Source: Anaerolineae bacterium | GTDB lineage: Bacteria; Chloroflexota; Anaerolineae; Aggregatilineales; J027 | Assembly (NCBI GenBank): GCA_008933735.1 | Contig: WBUL01000006.1 | Coordinates: forward strand, 1-64,000 | Reading direction: 5' to 3' | Length of the DNA stretch: 64,000 nt | Shown here: positions 23,146 to 31,789 of the stretch, piece after piece | How the letters are laid out: every line of letters begins with the position of its first letter | Position numbering within the stretch: position 1 is the first letter of the stretch | Position numbers and translations under genes: made by a program | The notes under the pieces: model-generated | Told to the model about the DNA's origin: nothing | Seen by the model: only the letters and a program-made list of their open reading frames with translations | Database searches by the model: none

Positions 23146-24918
23146 ATGTCGGAGTATATTCATGTTTCGGTGGCGTGGCCCTATGCCAATGGGGATTTGC
23201 ACGCCGGACATCTCGCAGGCTGTTACATCCCTGCTGATATTTATGCACGCTATCATCGTTTGCGTGGGCATCATGTCCTGATGGTCAGTGGGTCGGATGC
23301 TCATGGCACGCCGATTTCGGTAGAAGCCGACAAACGCGGCATTCCGGCGGCAGAGCTTTTCACCTACTATCACAAACGTTTCCTGGAAACACAGCAAAAG
23401 CTGGGGATTTCCTACGATCTGTTCACCCATACAGATACCGAAAACCATCATCGGATCGCACAGGACATTTTTCTGCTGCTGCTTGAGCGGGGGTATCTGT
23501 ACCGTGAAACTCAGCAGCAGTTTTACAGCGAAACGGAAAAACGCTTCCTGCCTGATCGCTATGTGGAAGGAGAATGCCCTATCTGTCATTTTCCGGATGC
23601 ACGCGGTGACCAGTGCGATAACTGCGGGAATCTGCTGAACGCCCTTGACCTGATTAACCCGCGCAGCAAGACCGACGGCAGCACCCCCGTGATCCGTGAG
23701 ACCGAGCACTACTTCCTCGACTTAAGCAAGTTTATCTCACCGTTAGAGACATATCTCAAAGACAAAACCTACTGGCGCGACCAGGTGCGGAACGAACCCC
23801 TCAGCAAAGTCAAGGAGCTGCGTGGGCGTCCTATTACCCGCGATATTGACTGGGGGATTCCGCTGCCGCTTGACGGCGAGGACTGGAAAGACAAACGGAT
23901 GTATGTCTGGTTTGAGGCCGTTATGGGCTACCTGACCGCCAGCATTGAATGGGCAAAAAATACAGGTCAGCCGGACGCCTGGAAACAGTGGTGGTACAAC
24001 CCGAACGCGAAGATTTACAACTTCATCGGGAAAGATAACATTCTATTCCACACAATCATCTGGCAGGCGGAACTGCTCGGTATTTCCGGGATTTATCACG
24101 ACGACCATACTCCGATTAATCTGCCCTACGATGTCCCGGCGAACCAGTATTTGAATCTGGAAGGCAAACAGTTTTCCAAGAGTCGGGGCTGGTATATCAG
24201 CGTTCCAGATTTACTGGAACGCTACGACCCGGATGCGATTCGCTTTTACCTGACCGCCAACGCGCCTGAAACCAGCGACGCAGACTGGAACTGGGATGGC
24301 TTTGTCGCTCGCAACAACAATGAACTGCTGGCGAAATGGGGAAATCTGGCGAACCGAGTGTTGAAATTTGCCATTAAGAATTTTGATGGCCGCGTTCCCG
24401 AACCTGGCACGCTGCGTCCGCTCGACGAGGAAATCATCACCAAAGTCGAGGCCGGATTAGACACTATCGGCAGGTTATATGATGCCGTGAAATTGCGCGA
24501 CGCGCTTCAGGCGGCGATAGCCCTGGCAACAGAGGTCAATATCTACCTGGAAAAAGCACCCTGGTTCGGTAATGTCATTAAAGAGGATAAACAGGCGGCG
24601 GCCACCACAATCTACACCGCGCTGCGCTGCATCGACATGCTGAATCGGATTTTTGCGCCAGTGCTGCCCTTCACCGCCGAACGGATTCATGCCTATCTGG
24701 GTTACACTGAACCGATTTTCGGGGAACTGCTCATCAGAGAATACCAGGAATCAACCCGCAGTCATGAGGTACTGGTTTATGAGGATTCAAAAGCGGCAGG
24801 GGCATGGGAGGTTTCAAAACTGCGAGTCGGTCAGCAACTGCACGAACCAGAAACGATTATCAAAAAGCTGCCGCCCGAAACAGCAGCCGACGAACGTGCC
24901 CGCATGGGAGTGAAGTAA
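23146..24918 (+). CDS. metG: Methionyl-tRNA synthetase
   Basis: A 590-residue class I synthetase that charges tRNA-Met. The HIGH-equivalent is HAGH in YANGDLHAGHLAG (near residues 13-25), and the KMSKS-equivalent is KQFSKSRGW (near 344). A zinc knuckle of two CxxC pairs (CPICHFPDARGDQCDNC) lies near residues 145-161. The C-terminal anticodon-binding helical domain is present, but the EMAP-like tRNA-binding extension of some MetG proteins is not. The ribosome site AAAGGG is about 6 bases before the ATG, downstream of the structured leader. Confidence 0.97.
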   Translation: MSEYIHVSVAWPYANGDLHAGHLAGCYIPADIYARYHRLRGHHVLMVSGSDAHGTPISVEADKRGIPAAELFTYYHKRFLETQQKLGISYDLFTHTDTENHHRIAQDIFLLLLERGYLYRETQQQFYSETEKRFLPDRYVEGECPICHFPDARGDQCDNCGNLLNALDLINPRSKTDGSTPVIRETEHYFLDLSKFISPLETYLKDKTYWRDQVRNEPLSKVKELRGRPITRDIDWGIPLPLDGEDWKDKRMYVWFEAVMGYLTASIEWAKNTGQPDAWKQWWYNPNAKIYNFIGKDNILFHTIIWQAELLGISGIYHDDHTPINLPYDVPANQYLNLEGKQFSKSRGWYISVPDLLERYDPDAIRFYLTANAPETSDADWNWDGFVARNNNELLAKWGNLANRVLKFAIKNFDGRVPEPGTLRPLDEEIITKVEAGLDTIGRLYDAVKLRDALQAAIALATEVNIYLEKAPWFGNVIKEDKQAAATTIYTALRCIDMLNRIFAPVLPFTAERIHAYLGYTEPIFGELLIREYQESTRSHEVLVYEDSKAAGAWEVSKLRVGQQLHEPETIIKKLPPETAADERARMGVK

Positions 24919-24934
24919 CGGAAACGGACCTTAT

Positions 24935-24969
24935 CCCGCCCTGCTCGTCCAGATGGAGCGGAGGGCGGG
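24935..24969 (+). terminator. Hairpin between convergent metG and livF
   Basis: CCCGCCCT (24935-24942) pairs with AGGGCGGG (24962-24969), with an inner GCTC/GAGC helix extending the stem. It is followed by GTTTATT on the plus strand. It lies in the 56-base gap after metG and probably ends that transcript; the T-tract is modest. Confidence 0.6.
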
Positions 24970-24974
24970 GTTTA

Positions 24975-25769
24975 TTACCCCAACCAGCGCTTACGCCGTT
25001 TATAATGTTTAACCTCTCGGTAGCTTTTGCGCTCACCTATCTGTGAAAGGCCAAGATAAAATTCTTTGATGTCTTCGTTGTTCGCCAGCACATCCGCCGG
25101 ACCATCCATCACGATACGTCCATTTTCCATCACATAACCGTAATCTGCCAGACCGAGTGCGGCATGAGCATTTTGCTCGACCAGCAGCACGGAAATGCCA
25201 TCCTTTTTGCGAATTTCGCCCACGATTTCAAAAATTTCCTCGACCAGCATCGGCGCAAGCCCCAGCGAGGGCTCATCCAGCATCATCAACTGGGGATGAC
25301 TCATGACCGCCCGCCCGATGACTAGCATTTGCTGCTCCCCACCGGAAAGATAACCGCTTGTGCGTTTCCGCATATCGCGCAGTTTAGGGAAATAAGCATA
25401 AACGCGCTCCATGTCGTGTTTAACTTCGCGCCCGCCCTGGTAAATCATCCCGCCAACACGGAGGTTTTCTTCTACCGTCAGATGACGAAAGAGCGGGCGA
25501 CCTTCAATCACCTGCACCAACCCCAATCGAACGATTTCCTCGGCGGACAGATGGTCAATTCGCTGACTATTCCATTTGATGTTGCCGCGTGTTACCTGAC
25601 CGAGTTCACCGCGCAGCAGCCCGCTGATCGCTTTGAGCGTGGTACTTTTGCCTGCGCCATTTGGCCCCATCAATGTAACGACCTGCCCTGTCTCAACTTT
25701 GAAGGAAATACCCCGCAAAACCAGGATGATATTGTTATAGACAACCTCGATGTTATTTATTTCCAGCAT
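24975..25769 (-). CDS. livF: Branched-chain amino acid-type ABC transporter ATPase LivF
   Basis: A 264-residue ABC ATPase of the HAAT (Liv) class. Walker A is GPNGAGKST, the signature is LSGGEQQM, Walker B is LMMLDEPSLGL and the switch region is LLVEQNAHAAL. I chose the ATG at 25769 (MLEINNIEV); longer in-frame starts would add non-conserved residues. It is the last gene of the minus-strand liv cluster, 63 bases after livJ. The C-terminal tail is about 25 residues longer than typical LivF. Confidence 0.93.
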   Translation of the reverse strand: MLEINNIEVVYNNIILVLRGISFKVETGQVVTLMGPNGAGKSTTLKAISGLLRGELGQVTRGNIKWNSQRIDHLSAEEIVRLGLVQVIEGRPLFRHLTVEENLRVGGMIYQGGREVKHDMERVYAYFPKLRDMRKRTSGYLSGGEQQMLVIGRAVMSHPQLMMLDEPSLGLAPMLVEEIFEIVGEIRKKDGISVLLVEQNAHAALGLADYGYVMENGRIVMDGPADVLANNEDIKEFYLGLSQIGERKSYREVKHYKRRKRWLG

Positions 25770-25832
25770 TTTTGAAGCCTCTGGTGCTACAGCAAATGGG
25801 GTGGCACACCCGCACCACCCCAAAAGAATGAA

Positions 25833-27164
25833 CTATTCCATGCTCGCAGCGTGCATATCCGGTGCCGGAAGCCAATCGCTCAAGGGCAGGATCGTGGGGG
25901 TTACCCCCGCATCAGATTCGACAAACTGGATGCTGCCGATACGGGTTGTGGACACCGCGCGTTTACCACCTGTCCAATCCACACGGAGAATACCATCAAG
26001 GGCGTCATACTGGAAGTTGTCGAGCGTGTTATAGACCGCCGCGCCGCTCAGATTCTCGAAGCCAACTTCGTTGATGGTCTGGATCATGATTTCTATCCAC
26101 ATGTCAAGCGACGCCCAGGAAACTATGTAGGCGATATTTCGCACGCGGACCGCTTCCTCAGGGTTGTTTGCCAGACGGTTTTGCGCCCAGTAACCCGCGA
26201 CCAGTTGGACACCGGTCTGGTCAAGCTCATCCCACCACAGGTAGGGCAGATTGCCCATGATACCAGCGGTCGCTTCGCCCCCCAGGGCAATCACCGAGGT
26301 ATCCAGAACCCAGTTCGGGCCCGCGACCACCAACTGATCGCTGAGGCCAAGCGCATTGATGGTGCCTGCCACCTGTGCCGGACCGGAAGCCAGACTGGTG
26401 GTGTAGATGATGTTCGCGCCGTTATCCAGCAGAGTCTGCAACTGCGTGGAAATGTCCGAGGTCGTCGGCAGGAAGTATTCCGCGCCAGCATAGCCAACGC
26501 CCGCCGCCTCACAGTGAGCGCGAGCCGCTTCGGTGTCGCTGGAACGCCCAAATGCACCTTCCCAGCTTAGATGTCCAATGACTGGATCCCCTTCTATGCC
26601 CATCGTTGACCAGTTTTCGCCGATATAATCGCAGAAGGCGGCAAGCTGGTCTGCATACAGGGGAATGGTTGCAAAGATGTAACCGGGCTGCCCGTCTTCA
26701 CCATACAACGCTAGCTCGCTCCCCGCTGCCAACAGCAAGGGGGTCTGTTTATCCGCCGCCTGCTGGCGCAGCAGCTCGCCATCCGCGCTGGAGTAGGTGA
26801 AGATGACATAGGCATCATCCAGTGCTGTGAATTCATCCCAGAAGGCCTGAGCCTGTTCCTGAGCGCCGCCGGTGTCACGGTATTCCTGTACGATTTCCGC
26901 ACCGCACAGACCGCCATTTTCATTAAAGTAGGCCGCTGCATCGGTGAACCCCGCCACCAGAGGCTGTGAGATAAACGCATACGTGCCGCTCAGGTCGCCA
27001 AAGTGGAAAAATCGAATGGTTTGCCCGGTTAAATCCTCACTACACTCAGTCCGCCAGGGGGCAGTGGGATTAGGGTTTGCGGGGGTATTGTCCGCGCCGA
27101 CCGCCGGAACCACAGCCGCCACCAGCGCACACAGAAGTAGGAAAACAAGGATTTTTTTGGTCAT
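25833..27164 (-). CDS. livJ: Periplasmic substrate-binding protein, LivJ family
   Basis: A 443-residue exported binding protein of the branched-chain amino acid (periplasmic-binding type 1) family. It has a signal peptide (KKILVFLLLCALVAAVVPAV, cut near AVGA), then the two-lobe fold seen in TIRFFHFGDLSGTYAF and IIYTTSLASGPAQVAGTI. The ATG at 27164 is chosen because AGAGGTG precedes it; a GTG three codons earlier is less likely. It feeds the LivHM/LivGF transporter encoded around it. The ligand is not certain: the neighbouring acyl-CoA ligase hints that it may be an organic acid rather than an amino acid. Confidence 0.9.
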   Translation of the reverse strand: MTKKILVFLLLCALVAAVVPAVGADNTPANPNPTAPWRTECSEDLTGQTIRFFHFGDLSGTYAFISQPLVAGFTDAAAYFNENGGLCGAEIVQEYRDTGGAQEQAQAFWDEFTALDDAYVIFTYSSADGELLRQQAADKQTPLLLAAGSELALYGEDGQPGYIFATIPLYADQLAAFCDYIGENWSTMGIEGDPVIGHLSWEGAFGRSSDTEAARAHCEAAGVGYAGAEYFLPTTSDISTQLQTLLDNGANIIYTTSLASGPAQVAGTINALGLSDQLVVAGPNWVLDTSVIALGGEATAGIMGNLPYLWWDELDQTGVQLVAGYWAQNRLANNPEEAVRVRNIAYIVSWASLDMWIEIMIQTINEVGFENLSGAAVYNTLDNFQYDALDGILRVDWTGGKRAVSTTRIGSIQFVESDAGVTPTILPLSDWLPAPDMHAASME

Positions 27165-27191
27165 TTTTAACACCTCTATCTGAACTAAATT

Positions 27192-27233
27192 TCAAATTTT
27201 CTTGGAACGGAAAAAACAGGCTTTTAAGTGCAT
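27192..27233 (-). other. Possible 13-aa ORF after an exceptional Shine-Dalgarno
   Basis: The livM stop codon is embedded in TAAGGAGGTGAT (27243-27232, minus strand), a 12-base match to the complement of the 16S rRNA 3' end. Overlapping it, an ATG opens MHLKACFFRSKKI followed by TGA, ending 27 bases before the livJ ATG. The spacing from Shine-Dalgarno to this ATG is only about 2 bases, so translation is doubtful. It could be a ribosome loading or pausing site. Confidence 0.25.
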
Positions 27234-27240
27234 CACCTCC

Positions 27241-28410
27241 TTATGCCTGTGAAAAAGGTCGTAACTTCCATGCGGCCTGTATCAGCGCCCACCGATAGGC
27301 CAATCCTCGCGGTTCGTAAATGAGGAATATCACGAGTGTAATCCCAAACAGCATAGGCAGCAAAGCAGGTTCGATGTTTGTGCTGTCAACAAACGGGAGC
27401 AGGTTGGGGAGTTGCGCCTGCAACCAGGGGCGGATATTCGGGATGATAAAGTCATTAATCAGGAAGAAAAACGCCACACCAAAGGTCGCGCCAAGCGGGA
27501 AACCTACCCCACCGACGATCAGCATACCCAGGTAGCGGATACTCACGGTTAGATCAAATGCCCCAGGGCTGATACTCTGGTTGGCGTGCGCCTGTAAACT
27601 GCCTGCGATGCCCGCATAGACCGCCGCGATAAAAAATGCCAGCAGTTTGTAGCGGAAAACATTGATACCCAACTGTTCTGCCGCCAGATCATTGTCGCGC
27701 ACCGAGATCAGCGCCCGCCCAATCCGAGACCGGATAATATTTCGGGCCGCCGCCGCGCAGAGCAGCATCACAACCAACACCACATAGTACATGCTGAGGT
27801 CATTGTTAAATTTGGCCCCCAGCAATTCCGGCGCAGGAACAGATTTTCCGGTTGCGCCGCCGAGGTCAATTTCCCGCAAAAATTCACCAATAAATCCAGT
27901 AGAATCCCAGAATCCGCCCTCAAACCACGTTCCCTCATACGCCTTGATGAACCAGGGAATAATGAACTGGGCCGCCAGGGTTGCCATTGCCAGGTAAAAC
28001 CCCCGCACACGCAGCGATGGGATTCCAAAAATCAGGCCGACGAGTCCGGTAAACAGAGCGGAAATGGGCAGTGCTACCCAGAAGGTAACGCCCTTCTGCG
28101 CGACCAGCACCTGCGAGGTATACGCGCCGACCATGACGAAGGCGGCCTGACCCAGCGAAATCTGCCCGGTATAACCCATAAGCAGATTTAAGCCTGTCAC
28201 GATGATGATGAAGATACCGATTCGCGTGAACGTGCTGAGAACCGATACAGATACCAGTCCTGTTTCAAAAAACGGCCCTTCTCGCGTGAGCAAGGGGAGG
28301 ATAAGCAGAACCGCCAGGATCAGAATTCCCCAGAACCAGTCCACCCGTGTACGGTAGATGGACAGATCCTGCTCGTATTTAACGTCATAAACACCACTGG
28401 GGCGCAGCAT
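27241..28410 (-). CDS. livM: Branched-chain amino acid-type ABC permease LivM
   Basis: A 389-residue permease subunit with about nine or ten membrane segments. Family motifs are LLMGYTGQISLGQAAFVMVGAY, TLAAQF and the coupling-loop region GRALISVRDNDLAAEQLGIN. An N-terminal soluble stretch (about 25 residues) precedes the first membrane helix, and an inserted loop lies near residues 165-205. It pairs with LivH to form the membrane channel. It is encoded 12 bases downstream of livH. Confidence 0.94.
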   Translation of the reverse strand: MLRPSGVYDVKYEQDLSIYRTRVDWFWGILILAVLLILPLLTREGPFFETGLVSVSVLSTFTRIGIFIIIVTGLNLLMGYTGQISLGQAAFVMVGAYTSQVLVAQKGVTFWVALPISALFTGLVGLIFGIPSLRVRGFYLAMATLAAQFIIPWFIKAYEGTWFEGGFWDSTGFIGEFLREIDLGGATGKSVPAPELLGAKFNNDLSMYYVVLVVMLLCAAAARNIIRSRIGRALISVRDNDLAAEQLGINVFRYKLLAFFIAAVYAGIAGSLQAHANQSISPGAFDLTVSIRYLGMLIVGGVGFPLGATFGVAFFFLINDFIIPNIRPWLQAQLPNLLPFVDSTNIEPALLPMLFGITLVIFLIYEPRGLAYRWALIQAAWKLRPFSQA

Positions 28411-28422
28411 TTTTTATGCTCC

Positions 28423-29739
28423 TTATACGCGGTCTATACGGCGTTGGCCGAACAAACCATCCGGCTTAAGCATTAACACGATGAGAAGCACGGCAAAGGG
28501 GGCAAATTCCTGCCCGGTGGTGCTGTCCACCAGCGCAGAGGCCAGGGTTTCCACAATCCCGATGACCAGCCCACCAACGAGCGCCCCGGTGATGGATTCC
28601 AACCCGCCAAGCAGCACCGCCGGAAACGCCCGCAGAGCAAGCGGCGGAATCACTATCGCGCTCAGGCCAATACCGGGGCCGGTGCCCTGAATCACACCCG
28701 CAATGGTTGCCATTGCTGCCGCAATCGCCCAGGCCACGGCCAGAATCGTCCGAACCCGCAGCCCTACACTTTCCGCCAGCACCTGATTTTCTGCGACTGC
28801 CCGCATCGCCAGCCCGACGTTGGTAAACTCAAAAAACAGGACGAATGCCACAAAACAGGAAATCGCAATGACAAACCCCCAGACAAGATTGCGCTGGAAA
28901 CTCAAATCCTTGCCCAGCCAGTCCTCGGTTTCGACACGGTAATTCGGTTGAACTTTGGGCGGGACGGCCTGGGTTCCAACCTCCTGATAGATCGTATTGC
29001 CCTGAGCATCAATACCGATTGGAACGACAATCGGTTCTTCACGGGCAGGTTCCACAAATACAGAAAGAGGGCGCGGCTGCGAACCCCAGAAGAGTGAGAT
29101 GCTGCCCTGGAGTACCAATCCTACTGCCAGAGTCATCATGATAGCTGCCAGCAGGGGCTGTCCAAGCAGGGGTCGTATTGTGAAACGTTCCACGGCCAGG
29201 CCGATAGCGATGCTGCCGATCAGTGCGCCGAGCGACCCGCGTAAAATATCGTTATTCAACTGGTTAAACAGGATAAATACAACCCCTGTCGTGACCAAAC
29301 CTGCCACGATCCCGATTTGCACACGCGGCGTTCGCAGCCAGCTTCCCAGTTTCTGCATCCGGCTTTGTTGGGTTGTTTCGCGTAACTCTACGCCGGTCGT
29401 CACCAGACCCAGGACAACCAGTCCGGCGATCATACCCAATATCAATGCCAGCGTATCCGAGGGCGGCCCATCGAAAGTCTGCCAGAACAACATCCCTCCA
29501 GCAAACATCATGTAACCATGCGCGAAGTTAAATACCCCGGAGGCTTTGTTGATAATCACAATCCCCAGCGCGACCAGCGCATAGACTCCGCCGACCATCA
29601 TGCCATTCAGAGTAAACTGCACCAGATTCCCACAGGATTCACCCGTATTAGAGCAGTCATCCATACTTGCCCAGAGGATCGTTAGCGCCAGGGCAATGGT
29701 TATCGCTGTCCACTGAATAATTTTGGCGTTTTTATTCAA
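28423..29739 (-). CDS. livH: Branched-chain amino acid-type ABC permease LivH, long form
   Basis: A 438-residue LivH, about 130-150 residues longer than usual. The conserved ends are present: GMMVGGVYALVALGIVIINKASGVFNFAHG at the start, and GLAMRAVAENQVLAESVGL with RAFPAVLLGGLESITGALVGG later. Between them are two insertions: a helical one around residues 120-160 and an extracytoplasmic loop around 225-275 (SVFVEPAREEPIVVPIG and following). Such extended LivH proteins may have altered binding-protein contacts. It lies 41 bases after the acyl-CoA ligase stop codon. Confidence 0.92.
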   Translation of the reverse strand: MNKNAKIIQWTAITIALALTILWASMDDCSNTGESCGNLVQFTLNGMMVGGVYALVALGIVIINKASGVFNFAHGYMMFAGGMLFWQTFDGPPSDTLALILGMIAGLVVLGLVTTGVELRETTQQSRMQKLGSWLRTPRVQIGIVAGLVTTGVVFILFNQLNNDILRGSLGALIGSIAIGLAVERFTIRPLLGQPLLAAIMMTLAVGLVLQGSISLFWGSQPRPLSVFVEPAREEPIVVPIGIDAQGNTIYQEVGTQAVPPKVQPNYRVETEDWLGKDLSFQRNLVWGFVIAISCFVAFVLFFEFTNVGLAMRAVAENQVLAESVGLRVRTILAVAWAIAAAMATIAGVIQGTGPGIGLSAIVIPPLALRAFPAVLLGGLESITGALVGGLVIGIVETLASALVDSTTGQEFAPFAVLLIVLMLKPDGLFGQRRIDRV

Positions 29740-29780
29740 GCGTATTTCCTCATAAAAATCTAACTTCAGAATCCAAAATT

Positions 29781-31769
29781 TTATCCTGCCGATGTAACTC
29801 GTTTCAAAACAGGCAGGTCGCTCACATCACCCACGCCGCGAATGCTGACCTCGGTTTCGGTGATACCTTTGCGCCCATCCTGGTATGTCACCTCAGCCTG
29901 GACTTGCACCTTATCTTTGCCCTCGTACATCCCGTGAATGATGTCTCCGTAGCGTTCTTCCAGAGTTCGACGACGCAGTTTGCGCGTGCGCGTGAGTTCA
30001 GACTCGTCGGCATCAAATGTTTTGTAGAGAATGGCGAATTTTCGGATGCGTGATGCAGGCGGCAGTGACTTATTGATATTTTCGACTTCCTTCTCGATTA
30101 AGTCATAAACGGGTGGCTTCTGCGACAGATCAACCATGGTCGTAAAAGAAAGACCACGTTTTTCCGCCCAACGGGCAGTATTATCAAAATTAAGGGTCAC
30201 CAGCGCAGTTACATATGGCATTTCCCGGCTGCCAATGGTCATCACATCCTGAATGTACTGGCTGAACTTCAGCCGTACCTCGATAAACTGTGGACTGAAT
30301 TTTTCCGTATCCGACAGTTCGCGCATATCGCTCATACGATCAAGATAAACCAGATGTCCGTTGTCATCAATATAGCCTGCGTCGCCCGTATAAAACCAGC
30401 CATCCCGCAGCACTTCGGCGGTTTTTTCCGGGGCTTTATAGTAACCAACAAACACACTCCGGCTTTTGACCGCCACTTCGCCCTGCTCAGTGACTTTGAT
30501 TTGCACACCTGGCGGCGGCTTGCCAACGGTCCCTAACTGCACGTCATTTACGTAGTGGAGCGTATGGGTTTGACATTCTGTTGATCCGTAAAGCTGCAAT
30601 AGCTGAATGTTGAGGGCGCGGAAAAATCGGATAATTTCCGGGCTGACAGCCGCTCCGCTGGTGTAGGCAAAGCGTATCCGGCGAAGCCCCATTTTATCCC
30701 GCAGAGGAGCGAAAACTGCCATGTCCCCCATCCAATACAGAAATCGCTGCCATGCACCGGGTTGTACTTTCCGCTCCGCCATCTCTGCCATACGGTAGCC
30801 AACCGGCATGAACCATTCATAAAGTTTGCGGTTGAGCCAGTTCGAATCCGCCATGCGGGCCTGCACCATGCTTACCAGACTTTCCCACAAGCGGCTAGCA
30901 AATAACAGCGTATGCGGCGCGATTTCACGAATATCATGCTGGACGGTTTCCGGTTTTTCGGGGAAATTCACGACCACACTGTAAACAAGATGATTAGCAA
31001 GCCCCAACCCCTGTTCGGCGATCCATGCCATTGGGCTGAAAGACACATGGTCGTCCCCCGGCTGCAAACTCTGGATCAAGGCCACATGCTGATTCCCAAA
31101 CAGGAGATTTGCATGGGTAATCATGGCGGCTTTGGGCAGTCCGGTGGTACCGCTGGTATAGCTGAAAATAGCATAGTCCTCGCTGCTGCCAAGCCGTATA
31201 TTTTCCTCAAAGGCGCTGGGATTTTGCCGTCCATACTGCCGTCCGAGTTCCTCAACATCCTCAAAACTCATCAGCCAGGGATCATCATAGTTGAACAGGC
31301 CGCGGTTGTCCCAGTAAACCACATAGCGAATATTGGGAAGCTCGGTCTGAATTTCGAGCAGTTTATCGACCTGTTCCTGGTCATGGGCGATGACCAGCAC
31401 ACTATCCGAATTGGTGGCAATATACTGGATTTCTTTTGGCGCCGCGTCCGTGAACGCGCCGACGGTGGTCATCCCTGCTGAATGGGCTGCCAGTTCCGCC
31501 CAGTAATATTCCGGGTCGTTATCCCCGATAATCAGAATTTTGTCGCCACGCTGCAACCCCAGTGAAATCAACCCCAGGCAAAAGTCATGCACATGCTGAA
31601 AGCTGTCCTGCCAGGTAAACTGCATCCAGATTCCATAGCGTTTCTTCCGCATGGCAACTTTATTGCCACCATACTCTCGGACACGGGCTAGGAACTGCTT
31701 TGGCAGAGTATCTAGCTGAGGGTCAAGCGGTTGTACATCCTGTGCAGATGTCAAAATACGCTCTGTCAT
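29781..31769 (-). CDS. AMP-dependent acyl-CoA synthetase (long-chain fatty-acid-CoA ligase-like)
   Basis: A 662-residue ANL-superfamily ligase that activates carboxylic acids through an acyl-adenylate. The phosphate loop is FSYTSGTTGLPKAAM, the adenylate motif is QLYGSTECQ and the hinge region is WFYTGDAGYIDDNGHLVYLDR. The size and long N-terminus match long-chain acyl-CoA ligases. The start is the ATG at 31769 (MTERILTS); a TTG five codons earlier is possible. It sits inside the liv transporter operon between livG and livH, so it probably activates the imported compound to its CoA thioester (inference). Confidence 0.9.
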   Translation of the reverse strand: MTERILTSAQDVQPLDPQLDTLPKQFLARVREYGGNKVAMRKKRYGIWMQFTWQDSFQHVHDFCLGLISLGLQRGDKILIIGDNDPEYYWAELAAHSAGMTTVGAFTDAAPKEIQYIATNSDSVLVIAHDQEQVDKLLEIQTELPNIRYVVYWDNRGLFNYDDPWLMSFEDVEELGRQYGRQNPSAFEENIRLGSSEDYAIFSYTSGTTGLPKAAMITHANLLFGNQHVALIQSLQPGDDHVSFSPMAWIAEQGLGLANHLVYSVVVNFPEKPETVQHDIREIAPHTLLFASRLWESLVSMVQARMADSNWLNRKLYEWFMPVGYRMAEMAERKVQPGAWQRFLYWMGDMAVFAPLRDKMGLRRIRFAYTSGAAVSPEIIRFFRALNIQLLQLYGSTECQTHTLHYVNDVQLGTVGKPPPGVQIKVTEQGEVAVKSRSVFVGYYKAPEKTAEVLRDGWFYTGDAGYIDDNGHLVYLDRMSDMRELSDTEKFSPQFIEVRLKFSQYIQDVMTIGSREMPYVTALVTLNFDNTARWAEKRGLSFTTMVDLSQKPPVYDLIEKEVENINKSLPPASRIRKFAILYKTFDADESELTRTRKLRRRTLEERYGDIIHGMYEGKDKVQVQAEVTYQDGRKGITETEVSIRGVGDVSDLPVLKRVTSAG

Positions 31770-31789
31770 AAAAATGTCTCTCAAAAAAG

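Noticed and set aside
27232-27243. Fragment of a 16S rRNA gene
   Set aside because: Only 12 bases match the 16S 3' end, and they coincide with a Shine-Dalgarno context at a stop codon.
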